A stretch of DNA of 64,000 nucleotides, from NCBI RefSeq assembly GCF_036231965.1, contig NZ_CP109499.1, positions 7,254,001-7,318,000 of the forward strand, read 5' to 3'. The DNA comes from Streptomyces sp. NBC_01428. GTDB taxonomy: Bacteria; Actinomycetota; Actinomycetes; Streptomycetales; Streptomycetaceae. Below the pieces are notes generated by a model, which searched no databases, was not told where the DNA came from, and saw only the letters and a list, made by a program, of their open reading frames with translations. Made by a program: the position numbers and the translations under genes. Each line of letters opens with the position of its first letter. The stretch's first letter is position 1. This document shows positions 26,327-34,351 of the stretch, one piece after another.

Positions 26327-26362
26327 CTGATCAAGAACGTCGAACCGAGCGGGGTGAGGGTT

Positions 26363-26581
26363 ATGGCGACCAAGGACACCGGCGGCGGACAGCAGAAGGC
26401 GACGCATTCCACCGAGGAGGTCGAGGAGCAGGCGCAGGACGCGCAGGCGACCGACGACCTCAAGGAACGCCAGGAGAAGCTGAGCGACGATGTCGACTCG
26501 GTTCTGGACGAAATCGATGATGTGCTCGAGGAGAATGCCGAGGATTTCGTGAGGTCCTTCGTTCAGAAGGGCGGGCAGTAA
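26363..26581 (+). CDS. pup: Prokaryotic ubiquitin-like protein Pup
   Basis: 72 residues from ATG 26363 (GTGAGGG upstream). It is a disordered, highly charged tag attached through its C-terminus to lysines of target proteins. It ends FVQKGGQ: the GGQ end needs Dop to convert Gln to Glu before PafA can ligate it. The central helix region SDDVDSVLDEIDDVLEENAEDFVRSF binds the ARC coiled coil. The overlapping frame start at 26354 would add only MRV and lacks a better binding site. The next gene is the endonuclease VII-like frame, 37 bases on. Confidence 0.98.
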   Translation: MATKDTGGGQQKATHSTEEVEEQAQDAQATDDLKERQEKLSDDVDSVLDEIDDVLEENAEDFVRSFVQKGGQ

Positions 26582-26618
26582 GCCGCTTTCCCCTTCGAAT
26601 CGTAGGTTCGAGTCGAGT

Positions 26619-27212
26619 ATGACCGCCGAGGCGGAACAGCGGGGCTGCTCGCGGTGCAAGCAGAACAAGCCGCGGGCAGCCTTCGCCCGTAACAAGTCGA
26701 TGCGTGATGGCCTCCAGGTGTACTGCCGAGAATGCTCCGCGGAGTATTACCGGCAGCGTCAGGAGGCCAAAGGGCGGACCGTGCGGGCCAAAGTGCTCGT
26801 GCCGAGCGGTCACAAGCGCTGCCCGCAGTGCCAAGTCGCTAGGCCGCACGCCGAGTGGGAGCGCAACAAATCCTCCTCGGACGGCTGGGCGAGTTACTGC
26901 CGCGAGTGTCGGGCGGAGCGGAACCGGATCAGCTATTTCCGACGCAAGTACGGCCTCACACCGGCCGAGTTGGATGCGATGGTCGCGGAGCAGCGGGGAA
27001 TCTGTTGCATCTGCCTTACTGCCCCTGCCGAGCATGTGGATCACTGCCATCAGACGGGTAGGGTCCGAGGCGTACTGTGCTTCAGCTGCAACGCCGCACT
27101 GGGGCAGTTCAAGGATCGGCCCGATGCCATCAGACGGGCTGCGACATACCTGGAAGGAAACGCGTGGAAGCCAACACTCGTAGCACCGGGCGTCTACCGG
27201 CTGCCTTCCTGA
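26619..27212 (+). CDS. Endonuclease VII-type HNH protein with two zinc-knuckle repeats, inside the proteasome operon
   Basis: 197 residues. Two homologous zinc motifs come first (CSRC...YCREC at about 10-40 and CPQC...YCREC at about 69-97), each with a shared ARNKS/ERNKS and DG(L/W) pattern. They are followed by a recombination endonuclease VII (T4 gp49-like) domain at about 125-175 with CCICL, HVDHCH and LCFSCNAALGQFKD, the HNH histidines and zinc cysteines. It should cleave DNA, possibly branched DNA. It sits between pup and prcB and overlaps prcB by 49 bases, so its 3' end carries the prcB ribosome binding site. Its own start has only a weak binding site. It looks phage-derived but domesticated. 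Confidence 0.88.
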   Translation: MTAEAEQRGCSRCKQNKPRAAFARNKSMRDGLQVYCRECSAEYYRQRQEAKGRTVRAKVLVPSGHKRCPQCQVARPHAEWERNKSSSDGWASYCRECRAERNRISYFRRKYGLTPAELDAMVAEQRGICCICLTAPAEHVDHCHQTGRVRGVLCFSCNAALGQFKDRPDAIRRAATYLEGNAWKPTLVAPGVYRLPS

Positions 27213-28009
27213 CGCCCGGGTCGTCGTCCTTCATGGACTTCCTCTCCGAGCAGCAGCCGGAGATGCTCCCCGGCAAGCGCCAGTTGCCGCCCGTCCAGGG
27301 CGTGATCGAGGCGCCGCACGGGACGACCATCGTCGCCGTCACGTTCGCGGGCGGTGTCGTCCTCGCCGGTGACCGGCGGGCCACGATGGGGAATGTCATC
27401 GCGCAGCGCGACATCGAGAAGGTCTTCCCGGCCGACGAGTACTCGGCGGTGGGCATCGCCGGTACGGCGGGTCTGGCCGTGGAGATGGTGAAGCTGTTCC
27501 AGCTGGAGCTGGAGCACTTCGAGAAGGTGGAGGGCGCGCAGCTCTCCCTGGAGGGCAAGGCGAACCGCCTGTCCACGATGATCCGTTCGAACCTCGGCAT
27601 GGCCATGCAGGGTCTCGCGGTGGTTCCTCTCTTCGCGGGGTACGACGTGGACCGCGAGAGGGGCCGCATCTTCTCGTACGACGTCACCGGCGGTCGTTCC
27701 GAGGAGCACGGGTACGCGGCCACGGGCTCCGGCTCGATCTTCGCGCGCGGAGCCATGAAGAAGCTCTACGCCAAGGGTATGACGGAGGATCAGGCCACGA
27801 CGCTGGTCGTCCAGGCCCTGTACGACGCCGCCGACGACGATTCGGCGACCGGTGGTCCCGACGTGGCCCGCAGGATCTACCCGATCGTCACCGTGATCAC
27901 CGAGGACGGCTTCCGCCGGCTCACGGACGATGAGTCCTCCGAGATCGCCCGCGCGATTCTGGAGCGACGGATGGAGCAGCCCGACGGCCCGCGCGCCGCG
28001 CTGCTCTGA
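27164..28009 (+). CDS. prcB: 20S proteasome beta subunit
   Basis: 281 residues from GTG 27164, with AAGGA eight bases upstream, inside the end of the preceding gene. The first 53 residues are a propeptide removed after assembly: the junction HG/TTIVAV exposes Thr54 as the N-terminal nucleophile. The Ntn-hydrolase fold follows, with GDRRAT and GIAGTAGLA motifs. It forms the two inner heptameric rings that cut peptide bonds. prcA starts 57 bases downstream and is co-expressed. An apparent longer frame to 27077 is an overlap artefact. Confidence 0.98.
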   Translation: MEANTRSTGRLPAAFLTPGSSSFMDFLSEQQPEMLPGKRQLPPVQGVIEAPHGTTIVAVTFAGGVVLAGDRRATMGNVIAQRDIEKVFPADEYSAVGIAGTAGLAVEMVKLFQLELEHFEKVEGAQLSLEGKANRLSTMIRSNLGMAMQGLAVVPLFAGYDVDRERGRIFSYDVTGGRSEEHGYAATGSGSIFARGAMKKLYAKGMTEDQATTLVVQALYDAADDDSATGGPDVARRIYPIVTVITEDGFRRLTDDESSEIARAILERRMEQPDGPRAALL

Positions 28010-28065
28010 GCCCGGCCTCTTTTCCCTGTGATCCAGTGACTTCGACAGAAAGGGACGGGTAGCCG

Positions 28066-28812
28066 GTGTCGACTCCGTTCTATGTCTCACCCCAGCAGGC
28101 CATGGCGGACCGGGCGGAGTATGCCCGCAAGGGCATCGCCCGCGGCCGGAGCCTGGTCGTGCTGCAGTACGCCGACGGCATCGTGTTCGTCGGGGAGAAC
28201 CCGTCCCGCGCGCTGCACAAGTTCAGCGAGATCTACGACCGGATCGGGTTCGCGGCCGCCGGCAAGTACAACGAGTACGAGAACCTCCGGATCGGTGGCG
28301 TGCGCTACGCCGACCTGCGGGGCTACACGTACGACCGCGACGACGTGACCGCCCGAGGTCTCGCCAACGTGTACGCCCAGACGCTGGGCACGATCTTCTC
28401 GTCGGCGGCGGAGAAGCCGTACGAGGTGGAGCTGGTGGTCGCCGAGGTCGGTGACACGCCCGAGGGCGACCAGATCTACCGGCTGCCGCACGACGGTTCG
28501 ATCGTGGACGAGCACGGTTCGGTCGCCGTCGGTGGCAGTTCCGAGCAGATCAGCACCTATCTGGACACCGAGCACCGTGAGGGTATGTCGCTGGCGGAGG
28601 CGCTGAAGCTGGCCGTCCGCTCGCTGTCCCGCGAGGCCAACGGCGGTGAGCGGGAGATCCCCGCGGAGCGTCTGGAGGTCGCGGTCCTGGACCGTACGCG
28701 TCCGCAGAAGCGCAAGTTCAAGCGGATCGTGGGGCGTCAGCTGGCCCGTCTCCTGGAGGCCGGGGGAGCGGAGACCGCGACCGAGGCGGAGGACGCCGAC
28801 GACGAGGAGTGA
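28066..28812 (+). CDS. prcA: 20S proteasome alpha subunit
   Basis: 248 residues from GTG 28066 with AAAGGGAC upstream. It forms the outer heptameric rings that gate the chamber and receive the ARC GQYL tail. The N-terminal segment STPFYVSPQQAMADRAEYARKGIARGRS is the alpha-type gate. There is no processed catalytic Thr. The C-terminus is a disordered acidic stretch (ATEAEDADDEE). It is the last gene of the pup operon; a hairpin follows. Confidence 0.98.
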   Translation: MSTPFYVSPQQAMADRAEYARKGIARGRSLVVLQYADGIVFVGENPSRALHKFSEIYDRIGFAAAGKYNEYENLRIGGVRYADLRGYTYDRDDVTARGLANVYAQTLGTIFSSAAEKPYEVELVVAEVGDTPEGDQIYRLPHDGSIVDEHGSVAVGGSSEQISTYLDTEHREGMSLAEALKLAVRSLSREANGGEREIPAERLEVAVLDRTRPQKRKFKRIVGRQLARLLEAGGAETATEAEDADDEE

Positions 28813-28835
28813 GGTCCCGGCTGGGGCCTGAGGTG

Positions 28836-28869
28836 AGGGGTCGTTCCGGTGCACACCGGGGCGGCCCCT
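28836..28869. terminator. Bidirectional hairpin between prcA and the LacI gene
   Basis: A 16-bp stem (28836-28851 against 28854-28869), perfect except for three G-U pairs, with inner core CCGGTG-CA-CACCGG. It lies 24 bases past prcA and 23 bases past the convergent LacI stop codon, so it can end both transcripts. A short T-run follows on the plus strand. Confidence 0.7.
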
Positions 28870-28891
28870 TTCGTGTTGCCGCGGTCCGCCG

Positions 28892-29929
28892 TCACGGCCT
28901 GGTCTGTGCCGGGGCGGGGCGTGGCGGGGCCGTGGAGCCCCGTACGACGAGGTGGACCGGGATGTCCTCCTCGGGGGGTGTGCGGCCGTCCAGGACGGCC
29001 AGGAGGGCCTTCATCCCCTGTTCGCCGAAGAGTTCGGCGTCCAGGCGCACGGTCGTGAGTTCGGGGTCGAGTGCCTGGGCGAGGGCGAGGTCGTCGAGGC
29101 CGGTGACGGAGATGTCGTCCGGGATGCGCAGGCCGAGGCGCCGGGCGGCCTTGTAGGCGCCCGCCGCCAGTTTGTCGTCGTCGCAGATGACGGCGGTGGG
29201 GCGTGGTCCGGCGGGGTCGGACAGGGCGGTGTGCGCGGCGGCCAGGGCGTCCTCGAAGGAGATGGGGGCGCGGGCGGTGCGCAGGTCGGTCCCGGGGGCC
29301 TCGGCAAGTCGGGCGGCGAGTTCGCGGGCGCGGACCTCGAAGGTCCAGGAGGGGATGTCGGCGGCGAGGTGCAGGAAGCGCCGGTGGCCCAGGGCGAGGA
29401 GGTGGTCGGTGACCTGGCGTACGCCGTCCTTGATGTCGAGGTTGACGGTGGCGGCGCCCTGGCTGCCGTCCGGGTCGCTGTCGAGCATCACGAGGGGGAG
29501 CTGGTCGCCGCGGATGGCGGTGAGGGCGTCGGCGGCCATGGAGGAGGCGATGACGCCGTCCAGGGCGGCCTGGGCGGAGCCGAAGGGGTCGCGGGCGGGT
29601 CCGATGCCCTCGGGGGACGGGTACAGGACGACGCCGAAGCCGTGTTCGGCGGCCACCCGGGCGGCGCCGGTGTAGACGCCGGCGAAGAACTCCGTGGTGA
29701 GTGCCGGGACGACCAGGAGGACGGTGCGGGTGCGGCCGAGGCGGAGGTTGCGGGCGGCGAGGTTCGGCCGGTAGCCGAGCTCCTGGGCCGCCTCTCGGAC
29801 CCGTTCGGCGGTGGTCTCGGAGACGCGGCCGCGCCATTTGTCGCCGAGCACCAGCGAGACGGCGGCCTGGGAGACCCCGGCGGCCTGGGCGACGTCCCTG
29901 CTCGTGGGGCGCGTACTACCTCGTGCCAC
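28892..29929 (-). CDS. LacI-family transcriptional regulator
   Basis: 345 residues from GTG 29929, the standard LacI length, with AAGGAG about ten bases upstream; ATG 29971 is an in-frame alternative. The N-terminal HTH reads TSRDVAQAAGVSQAAVSLVLG followed by the hinge helix (about 50-60). A periplasmic-binding-like sugar domain spans 65-335 (LVVPALTTEFFAGVYTGA, SVTGLDDLALAQAL). It is divergent from an MFS exporter or importer, with a spaced inverted repeat between them, so it likely controls that transporter. It interrupts the otherwise functional run of proteasome genes. Confidence 0.93.
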   Translation of the reverse strand: MARGSTRPTSRDVAQAAGVSQAAVSLVLGDKWRGRVSETTAERVREAAQELGYRPNLAARNLRLGRTRTVLLVVPALTTEFFAGVYTGAARVAAEHGFGVVLYPSPEGIGPARDPFGSAQAALDGVIASSMAADALTAIRGDQLPLVMLDSDPDGSQGAATVNLDIKDGVRQVTDHLLALGHRRFLHLAADIPSWTFEVRARELAARLAEAPGTDLRTARAPISFEDALAAAHTALSDPAGPRPTAVICDDDKLAAGAYKAARRLGLRIPDDISVTGLDDLALAQALDPELTTVRLDAELFGEQGMKALLAVLDGRTPPEEDIPVHLVVRGSTAPPRPAPAQTRP

Positions 29930-29973
29930 CGTCGGCCTGCTCCTTCGTCTGGACTCCCGGACTGCGCACATGG

Positions 29974-30000
29974 TACGTATGAAAGACGACGTTATACGTA
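29974..30000. promoter_or_regulatory. Spaced inverted repeat between LacI and MFS genes
   Basis: TACGTAT (29974-29980) and ATACGTA (29994-30000) are perfect inverted copies 13 bases apart, centre to centre 20 bases. They lie in the AT-rich divergent control region 45 bases upstream of the LacI start and 38 bases upstream of the MFS start. They are likely operator half-sites, or two separate sites, for the LacI regulator. Confidence 0.5.
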
Positions 30001-30037
30001 AAACTTGAGACGTCACGCGCTTCGAGAAGGGCTCGAC

Positions 30038-31297
30038 ATGGCCGCGGGATACCTGGAGATCCTCAGGGCGAGGCATGCCGCCCGGCTCCTCGTCGGCACG
30101 CTCGTGGGGCGGCTGCCGAACGCCACCGCGGCCATCGCCGTCGTGCTGTTCGTGCGGGCCGAGGGCGGCACGTACAGCCTGGCCGGCGCGCTCGCCGCCG
30201 TGTACGGGGTGGCCAACGCGGTGGGGCAGCCGCTGCTCGGACGGCTCGTGGACCTCTACGGACAGCCCCGCGTGCAACTGCCCGCCGCGCTCGTCTCGGC
30301 CCTCGGGATGGCCGCCTTCGCCTTCCTCGGGACGGATCCGGTGCTGCTCGGCTGCGCCGCGATGGCCGTGGCGGGCCTGTTCACCCCGCCGCTGGAGGGC
30401 GGCCTGCGGGCGCTGTGGCCCTCCGTGCTGCGCAAGGAGGAGCAGGTGCACACCGCGTACGCGATGGACGCGGTGGCCCAGGAAGTCATGTTCACCGTCG
30501 GGCCGTTGCTCGTGACGCTGTGCGCGGCGCTCTGGTCCCCGCGGGCCGCACTCCTGATCCTCGGCGTGATCGGCGTCCTGGGCGCCCTCTCGGTGGTGAT
30601 CTCGCCGCCCTCGCGCGCGTGGCGCTCGGCTCCGCGTGAGGCGCACTGGCTCGGCGCGCTGCGTTCTCCGGGGCTGCTGGCCCTGCTCGGCGCGTTCCTG
30701 TTCGTCGGGATCGCGCTCGGCTCGATCACCGTCGCCGCGGTGTCGTACGCCGACGACCACGGCGGGGACGCCGTGTACGGCTGGCTCATGGCGGGCATCG
30801 GGCTGGGCGCGCTGCTCGGGGGAGTGGTCTACGGGGCGCGGCAGTGGGCGGGGGCGCCGGAGCGGCGACTGCGGGTGCTGGTGGCCCTTCTGGCGGTGTG
30901 TTACCTCCCGCTGACGCTCGCGCCCGGTCCGGTCGCGATGACCGCCCTCGCCACGCTCGCCGGTGTGTTCCTGGCGCCGTGCATCGCGTGCGCCTTCGTG
31001 CTGGTGGACCGGCACGCTCCGGTGGGCACGGTGACGGAGGCGTTCTCCTGGCTCGTGACGACGTTCACCGTGGGCGCGTCGGTCGGGACGGGCCTCGCGG
31101 GGCCCGTGGTGGAGTGGGGCGGGGCGGCCCGTGGTTTCGCCGTCCCGGGGGCCGCGGGTGCCGCCGCGCTGGTGGTTCTGCTGGCCACGGGGCGGGTCCT
31201 CGCAGCTACCGGCGGGGGCGCGGTTGTTGCGGTCTCATCGGAAAATGATCCAAACCGTGCCGTCGAACCCCGTTTCAGCTCAGGGGATCGGGCGTAA
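30038..31297 (+). CDS. Major facilitator superfamily transporter
   Basis: 419 residues from ATG 30038 (GAAGGG eight bases upstream). Twelve hydrophobic helices are apparent, with the loop LLGRLVDLYGQPR after helix 2 as the MFS signature. The substrate is unknown; the divergent LacI gene suggests sugar-related control. Its stop codon is only nine bases before pafA, which has no clear binding site of its own. The two are therefore probably cotranscribed, and pafA may depend on readthrough from this gene. Confidence 0.92.
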   Translation: MAAGYLEILRARHAARLLVGTLVGRLPNATAAIAVVLFVRAEGGTYSLAGALAAVYGVANAVGQPLLGRLVDLYGQPRVQLPAALVSALGMAAFAFLGTDPVLLGCAAMAVAGLFTPPLEGGLRALWPSVLRKEEQVHTAYAMDAVAQEVMFTVGPLLVTLCAALWSPRAALLILGVIGVLGALSVVISPPSRAWRSAPREAHWLGALRSPGLLALLGAFLFVGIALGSITVAAVSYADDHGGDAVYGWLMAGIGLGALLGGVVYGARQWAGAPERRLRVLVALLAVCYLPLTLAPGPVAMTALATLAGVFLAPCIACAFVLVDRHAPVGTVTEAFSWLVTTFTVGASVGTGLAGPVVEWGGAARGFAVPGAAGAAALVVLLATGRVLAATGGGAVVAVSSENDPNRAVEPRFSSGDRA

Positions 31298-31306
31298 TGT
31301 TCAGTC

Positions 31307-32668
31307 ATGGACCGCCGCATTTTCGGGCTGGAGAACGAGTACGGCGTCACGTGTACGTTCAGGGGACAGCGGCGCCTGTCTCCCGACGAGGTGGCGCGGT
31401 ACCTCTTCCGCCGTGTCGTGTCATGGGGCCGCAGCAGCAATGTCTTTCTGCGGAACGGCGCTCGCCTCTATCTCGACGTGGGATCACATCCGGAATACGC
31501 AACACCGGAATGTGACAACGTGACGGAACTCGTCACCCACGACAAGGCCGGCGAGCGCATTCTCGAAGGACTCCTGGTGGACGCCGAACGACGCCTGCAC
31601 GAGGAAGGAATCGCGGGCGACGTCTACCTGTTCAAGAACAACACCGACTCGGCGGGCAACTCCTATGGTTGTCACGAGAACTATCTGGTGGCCCGGCACG
31701 GGGAGTTCTCCCGGCTCGCGGACATCCTCATTCCGTTCCTCGTGACGAGGCAGTTGCTGTGCGGTGCCGGCAAGGTGCTGCAGACGCCGCGGGGCGCCGT
31801 CTACTGCGTGAGTCAGCGGGCCGAGCACATCTGGGAGGGCGTCAGCTCCGCGACGACCCGCTCCCGGCCCATCATCAACACCCGCGACGAGCCGCACGCG
31901 GACGCCGAGCGCTACCGCCGGCTGCACGTCATCGTCGGCGACTCGAACATGTCCGAGACGACCATGCTCCTCAAGGTCGGTGCCACCGACCTCGTGCTGC
32001 GCATGATCGAGGCGGGCACCGTCATGCGCGACCTCACCCTGGAGAACCCCATTCGGGCGATCCGCGAGGTGAGCCACGACATCACCGGCCGCCGCAAGGT
32101 GCGGCTCGCCAGCGGCCGCGAGGCCTCCGCGCTCGAGGTGCAGCGCGAGTACTACGAGAAGGCCGTGGACTTCGTCGACCGCCGCGGTATCCGCACCGGC
32201 ACCGTCGAACAGGTCCTCGAACTGTGGGGCCGTGTGCTCGACTCGATCGAGGCCGAGGACCTCGACCGGATCGGCACCGAGATCGACTGGGTCATGAAGT
32301 ACCAGCTCATCGAGCGGTACCGGGCCAAGCACAACATGACCATGTCCCACCCGCGGGTCGCGCAGATAGACCTCGCCTACCACGACATCCACCGCCGTCG
32401 TGGCCTCTACTACCTGCTGGAGAGGAAGGGGCAAGCCGCGCGGATCTGCAACGACTTGAAGATCTTCGAAGGCAAGTCGGTGCCGCCGCAGACCACTCGC
32501 GCGCGGTTGCGCGGTGACTTCATCCGCCGGGCCCAGGAGCAGCGACGGGACTTCACCGTCGACTGGGTCCATCTGAAGCTCAACGACCAGGCACAGCGCA
32601 CCGTGTTGTGCAAGGACCCCTTCCGATCCGTGGACGACCGGGTGGAGAAGCTCATCGCCGGAATGTGA
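31307..32668 (+). CDS. pafA: Pup-protein ligase
   Basis: 453 residues, the usual PafA length. It activates Pup's C-terminal Glu as a gamma-glutamyl phosphate and joins it to a substrate lysine. The glutamine-synthetase-like core has GLENEYG at 7-13 and RLYLDVGSHPEYATPE with catalytic Asp57. The Dop-type loop is missing, as expected. Its C-terminal PafA-specific domain runs from about 400 to the end. Dop earlier in the window is its paralog. No Shine-Dalgarno sequence is visible in the nine bases separating it from the MFS gene. Confidence 0.98.
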   Translation: MDRRIFGLENEYGVTCTFRGQRRLSPDEVARYLFRRVVSWGRSSNVFLRNGARLYLDVGSHPEYATPECDNVTELVTHDKAGERILEGLLVDAERRLHEEGIAGDVYLFKNNTDSAGNSYGCHENYLVARHGEFSRLADILIPFLVTRQLLCGAGKVLQTPRGAVYCVSQRAEHIWEGVSSATTRSRPIINTRDEPHADAERYRRLHVIVGDSNMSETTMLLKVGATDLVLRMIEAGTVMRDLTLENPIRAIREVSHDITGRRKVRLASGREASALEVQREYYEKAVDFVDRRGIRTGTVEQVLELWGRVLDSIEAEDLDRIGTEIDWVMKYQLIERYRAKHNMTMSHPRVAQIDLAYHDIHRRRGLYYLLERKGQAARICNDLKIFEGKSVPPQTTRARLRGDFIRRAQEQRRDFTVDWVHLKLNDQAQRTVLCKDPFRSVDDRVEKLIAGM

Positions 32669-32704
32669 GCCGGGTGTTCCGCGAGGGACGCGGAACGCAA
32701 CGCG

Positions 32705-32735
32705 GGGCGCCGTACGTTTTCCGTACGGCGCCCTT
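32705..32735 (+). terminator. pafA terminator
   Basis: 12-bp perfect stem GGGCGCCGTACG (32705-32716) with CGTACGGCGCCC (32722-32733), loop TTTTC, then TT. It is 36 bases past the pafA stop. Confidence 0.82.
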
Positions 32736-32796
32736 CTCACGTCGTAGAGTTGCGCGCACGCCATCAACCAAGATCGACCGATACGAGGCCCCCACC

Positions 32797-33798
32797 GTGC
32801 GCCGACGCTCACTCCTCATCGCCGTTCCCGCCGGACTGGTCACACTCGCCGGATGCGGTGACGACGACAAGTCCGACACGGCCAAGTCCAGCAGCAGTCC
32901 GTCACCTTCGGCCTCCGCGTCGGCTCCGCCCCCGCCGAAGATCGTCGACGGACCGCTGCCGGCGATCACGGCCGGCACGAAGTTCGGGGAGAAGCCGACC
33001 GTCGCGAAGGGGTCCGGGGACCCCTCGAAGGACCTCGCGGTCAAGACGGTCATCGCGGGCGGCGGGAAGACGGTCGCGGAGAACGACTACATCCAGGCCA
33101 ACTACCTCGGCCAGGTGTGGTCCACGGCGAAGGTCTTCGACAACTCCTACGACCGCAAGACGCCGCTGGTCATCCAGCTCGCGCAGGGCGGCATCATCGA
33201 CGGCTGGCGCTACGGCCTGGTGGGCAAGAAGGCCGGCAGCCGCGTCGAGATGTCCGTCCCGCCGACCTGGGGCTACGGCACGCAGGGCAACGCGCAGGCG
33301 GGCATCAAGGGCACCGACACGCTGGTGTTCGTCGTCGACATCGAGAACACGTTCAACTCGAAGAGCTCCGCCAAGGGCAAGGACGTCCCGCAGAGCGACG
33401 CCGCGCTGCCCAAGGTCGGGACCAACACCGACGGCAAGGCCCCCTCCATCGATGTCCCGAAGGCGGACGCGCCGACCAAGCTCGTCGCGGAGTACGTCAT
33501 CGAGGGCGACGGCGAGACGGTCGCGGCCGACAGCAGCGTCCTCGTACAGTACAAGGGCGTGCTGTGGGACGGCGGCAAGGAGTTCGACTCCACGTACAGC
33601 CGCGGACAGTTGACGTCGTTCTCGCTCCAGCAGGTCGTCAAGGGCTGGGCGCAGGGCCTCACCGGCAAGAAGGTCGGCAGCCGCGTCCTCATCGTCATCC
33701 CGCCGAAGCTGGGTTACGGGGACAAGCCGCCGGCCGGCAGCGGCATCAAGAAGGACTCCACCCTCGTCTTCTCGGTCGACATCCTGGCGAAGATGTGA
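32797..33798 (+). CDS. Lipoprotein with two tandem FKBP-type prolyl isomerase domains
   Basis: 333 residues from GTG 32797 (GAGG eight bases upstream). It has a lipoprotein signal with lipobox LAGC (Cys20), then a Ser/Ala/Pro linker. Two FKBP domains occupy about 95-185 and 240-333. The second keeps more of the usual features (VLVQYKGVLWDGGKEFDSTY, VVKGWAQGLTGKKVGSRVLIVIPPKLGYG); the first is diverged but recognisable (IQANYLGQVW, IIDGWRYGLVGKKAGSRVEMSVPPTWGYG). It probably helps fold exported proteins at the outer face of the membrane. A cytosolic FKBP gene follows. Confidence 0.93.
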   Translation: MRRRSLLIAVPAGLVTLAGCGDDDKSDTAKSSSSPSPSASASAPPPPKIVDGPLPAITAGTKFGEKPTVAKGSGDPSKDLAVKTVIAGGGKTVAENDYIQANYLGQVWSTAKVFDNSYDRKTPLVIQLAQGGIIDGWRYGLVGKKAGSRVEMSVPPTWGYGTQGNAQAGIKGTDTLVFVVDIENTFNSKSSAKGKDVPQSDAALPKVGTNTDGKAPSIDVPKADAPTKLVAEYVIEGDGETVAADSSVLVQYKGVLWDGGKEFDSTYSRGQLTSFSLQQVVKGWAQGLTGKKVGSRVLIVIPPKLGYGDKPPAGSGIKKDSTLVFSVDILAKM

Positions 33799-33856
33799 CC
33801 CTCGGGGATGTAAGACTGTCAGCGTCGCCTTTACGTAGACAAGCAGGAGCAAAGAC

Positions 33857-34228
33857 GTGAGCATCGAGAAGCCCGAGATCGACTTCCCGGGTGGCGAGCC
33901 CCCGGCGGACCTCGAGATCAAGGACATCTGGGAGGGCGACGGCGAGGTGGCCGAGGCGGGACAGACCGTCACGGTGCACTACGTCGGCGTGGCCTTCAGC
34001 ACGGGCGAGGAGTTCGACGCCAGCTGGAACCGGAACTCTCCGTTCCGCTTCCCGCTCGGTGGCGGCCGCGTCATCAAGGGCTGGGACCAGGGTGTGCAGG
34101 GCATGAAGGTCGGCGGCCGTCGCCAGCTGACCATCCCCGCCCACCTCGCCTACGGCAACCAGAGCCCGACCCCGTTGATCCAGCCCGGTGAGACGCTGAT
34201 CTTCGTGGTCGACCTGCTCGGAGTCTGA
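33857..34228 (+). CDS. Cytosolic FKBP-type peptidyl-prolyl cis-trans isomerase
   Basis: 123 residues from GTG 33857 (CAGGAG eight bases upstream). It is a single minimal FKBP domain with TVHYVGVAFSTGEEFDASW, VIKGWDQGVQGMKVGGRRQL and the closing GETLIFVVDLLGV. No signal peptide. It catalyses proline cis-trans isomerisation. The gene sits 58 bases behind the lipoprotein FKBP gene and before a canonical terminator. Confidence 0.95.
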   Translation: MSIEKPEIDFPGGEPPADLEIKDIWEGDGEVAEAGQTVTVHYVGVAFSTGEEFDASWNRNSPFRFPLGGGRVIKGWDQGVQGMKVGGRRQLTIPAHLAYGNQSPTPLIQPGETLIFVVDLLGV

Positions 34229-34255
34229 TCACAGCGGACCGGACCCGATCATCCG

Positions 34256-34292
34256 GGGCCCATGCCTGTCCGGGCATGGGCCCTCGGCTTTT
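34256..34292 (+). terminator. FKBP terminator
   Basis: 11-bp stem GGGCCCATGCC (34256-34266) with GGCATGGGCCC (34273-34283), followed by TCGGCTTTTG. It separates the FKBP genes from pafB. Confidence 0.82.
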
Positions 34293-34351
34293 GTCCGGAC
34301 ACGTCGGAGCGGTACGGTCATCGGTCGGAAGCACCATAGGGAAGGGCGTCG

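Noticed and set aside
27077..27163. Longer prcB frame starting in the endonuclease gene
   Set aside because: No binding site at the upstream start; GTG 27164 gives the known propeptide and has AAGGA upstream.
33817..33838. PafBC-like element before the cytosolic FKBP gene
   Set aside because: TGTCAG is followed ten bases later by ACGTAG, which does not fit TAnnnT, so the spacing/-10 rule fails.
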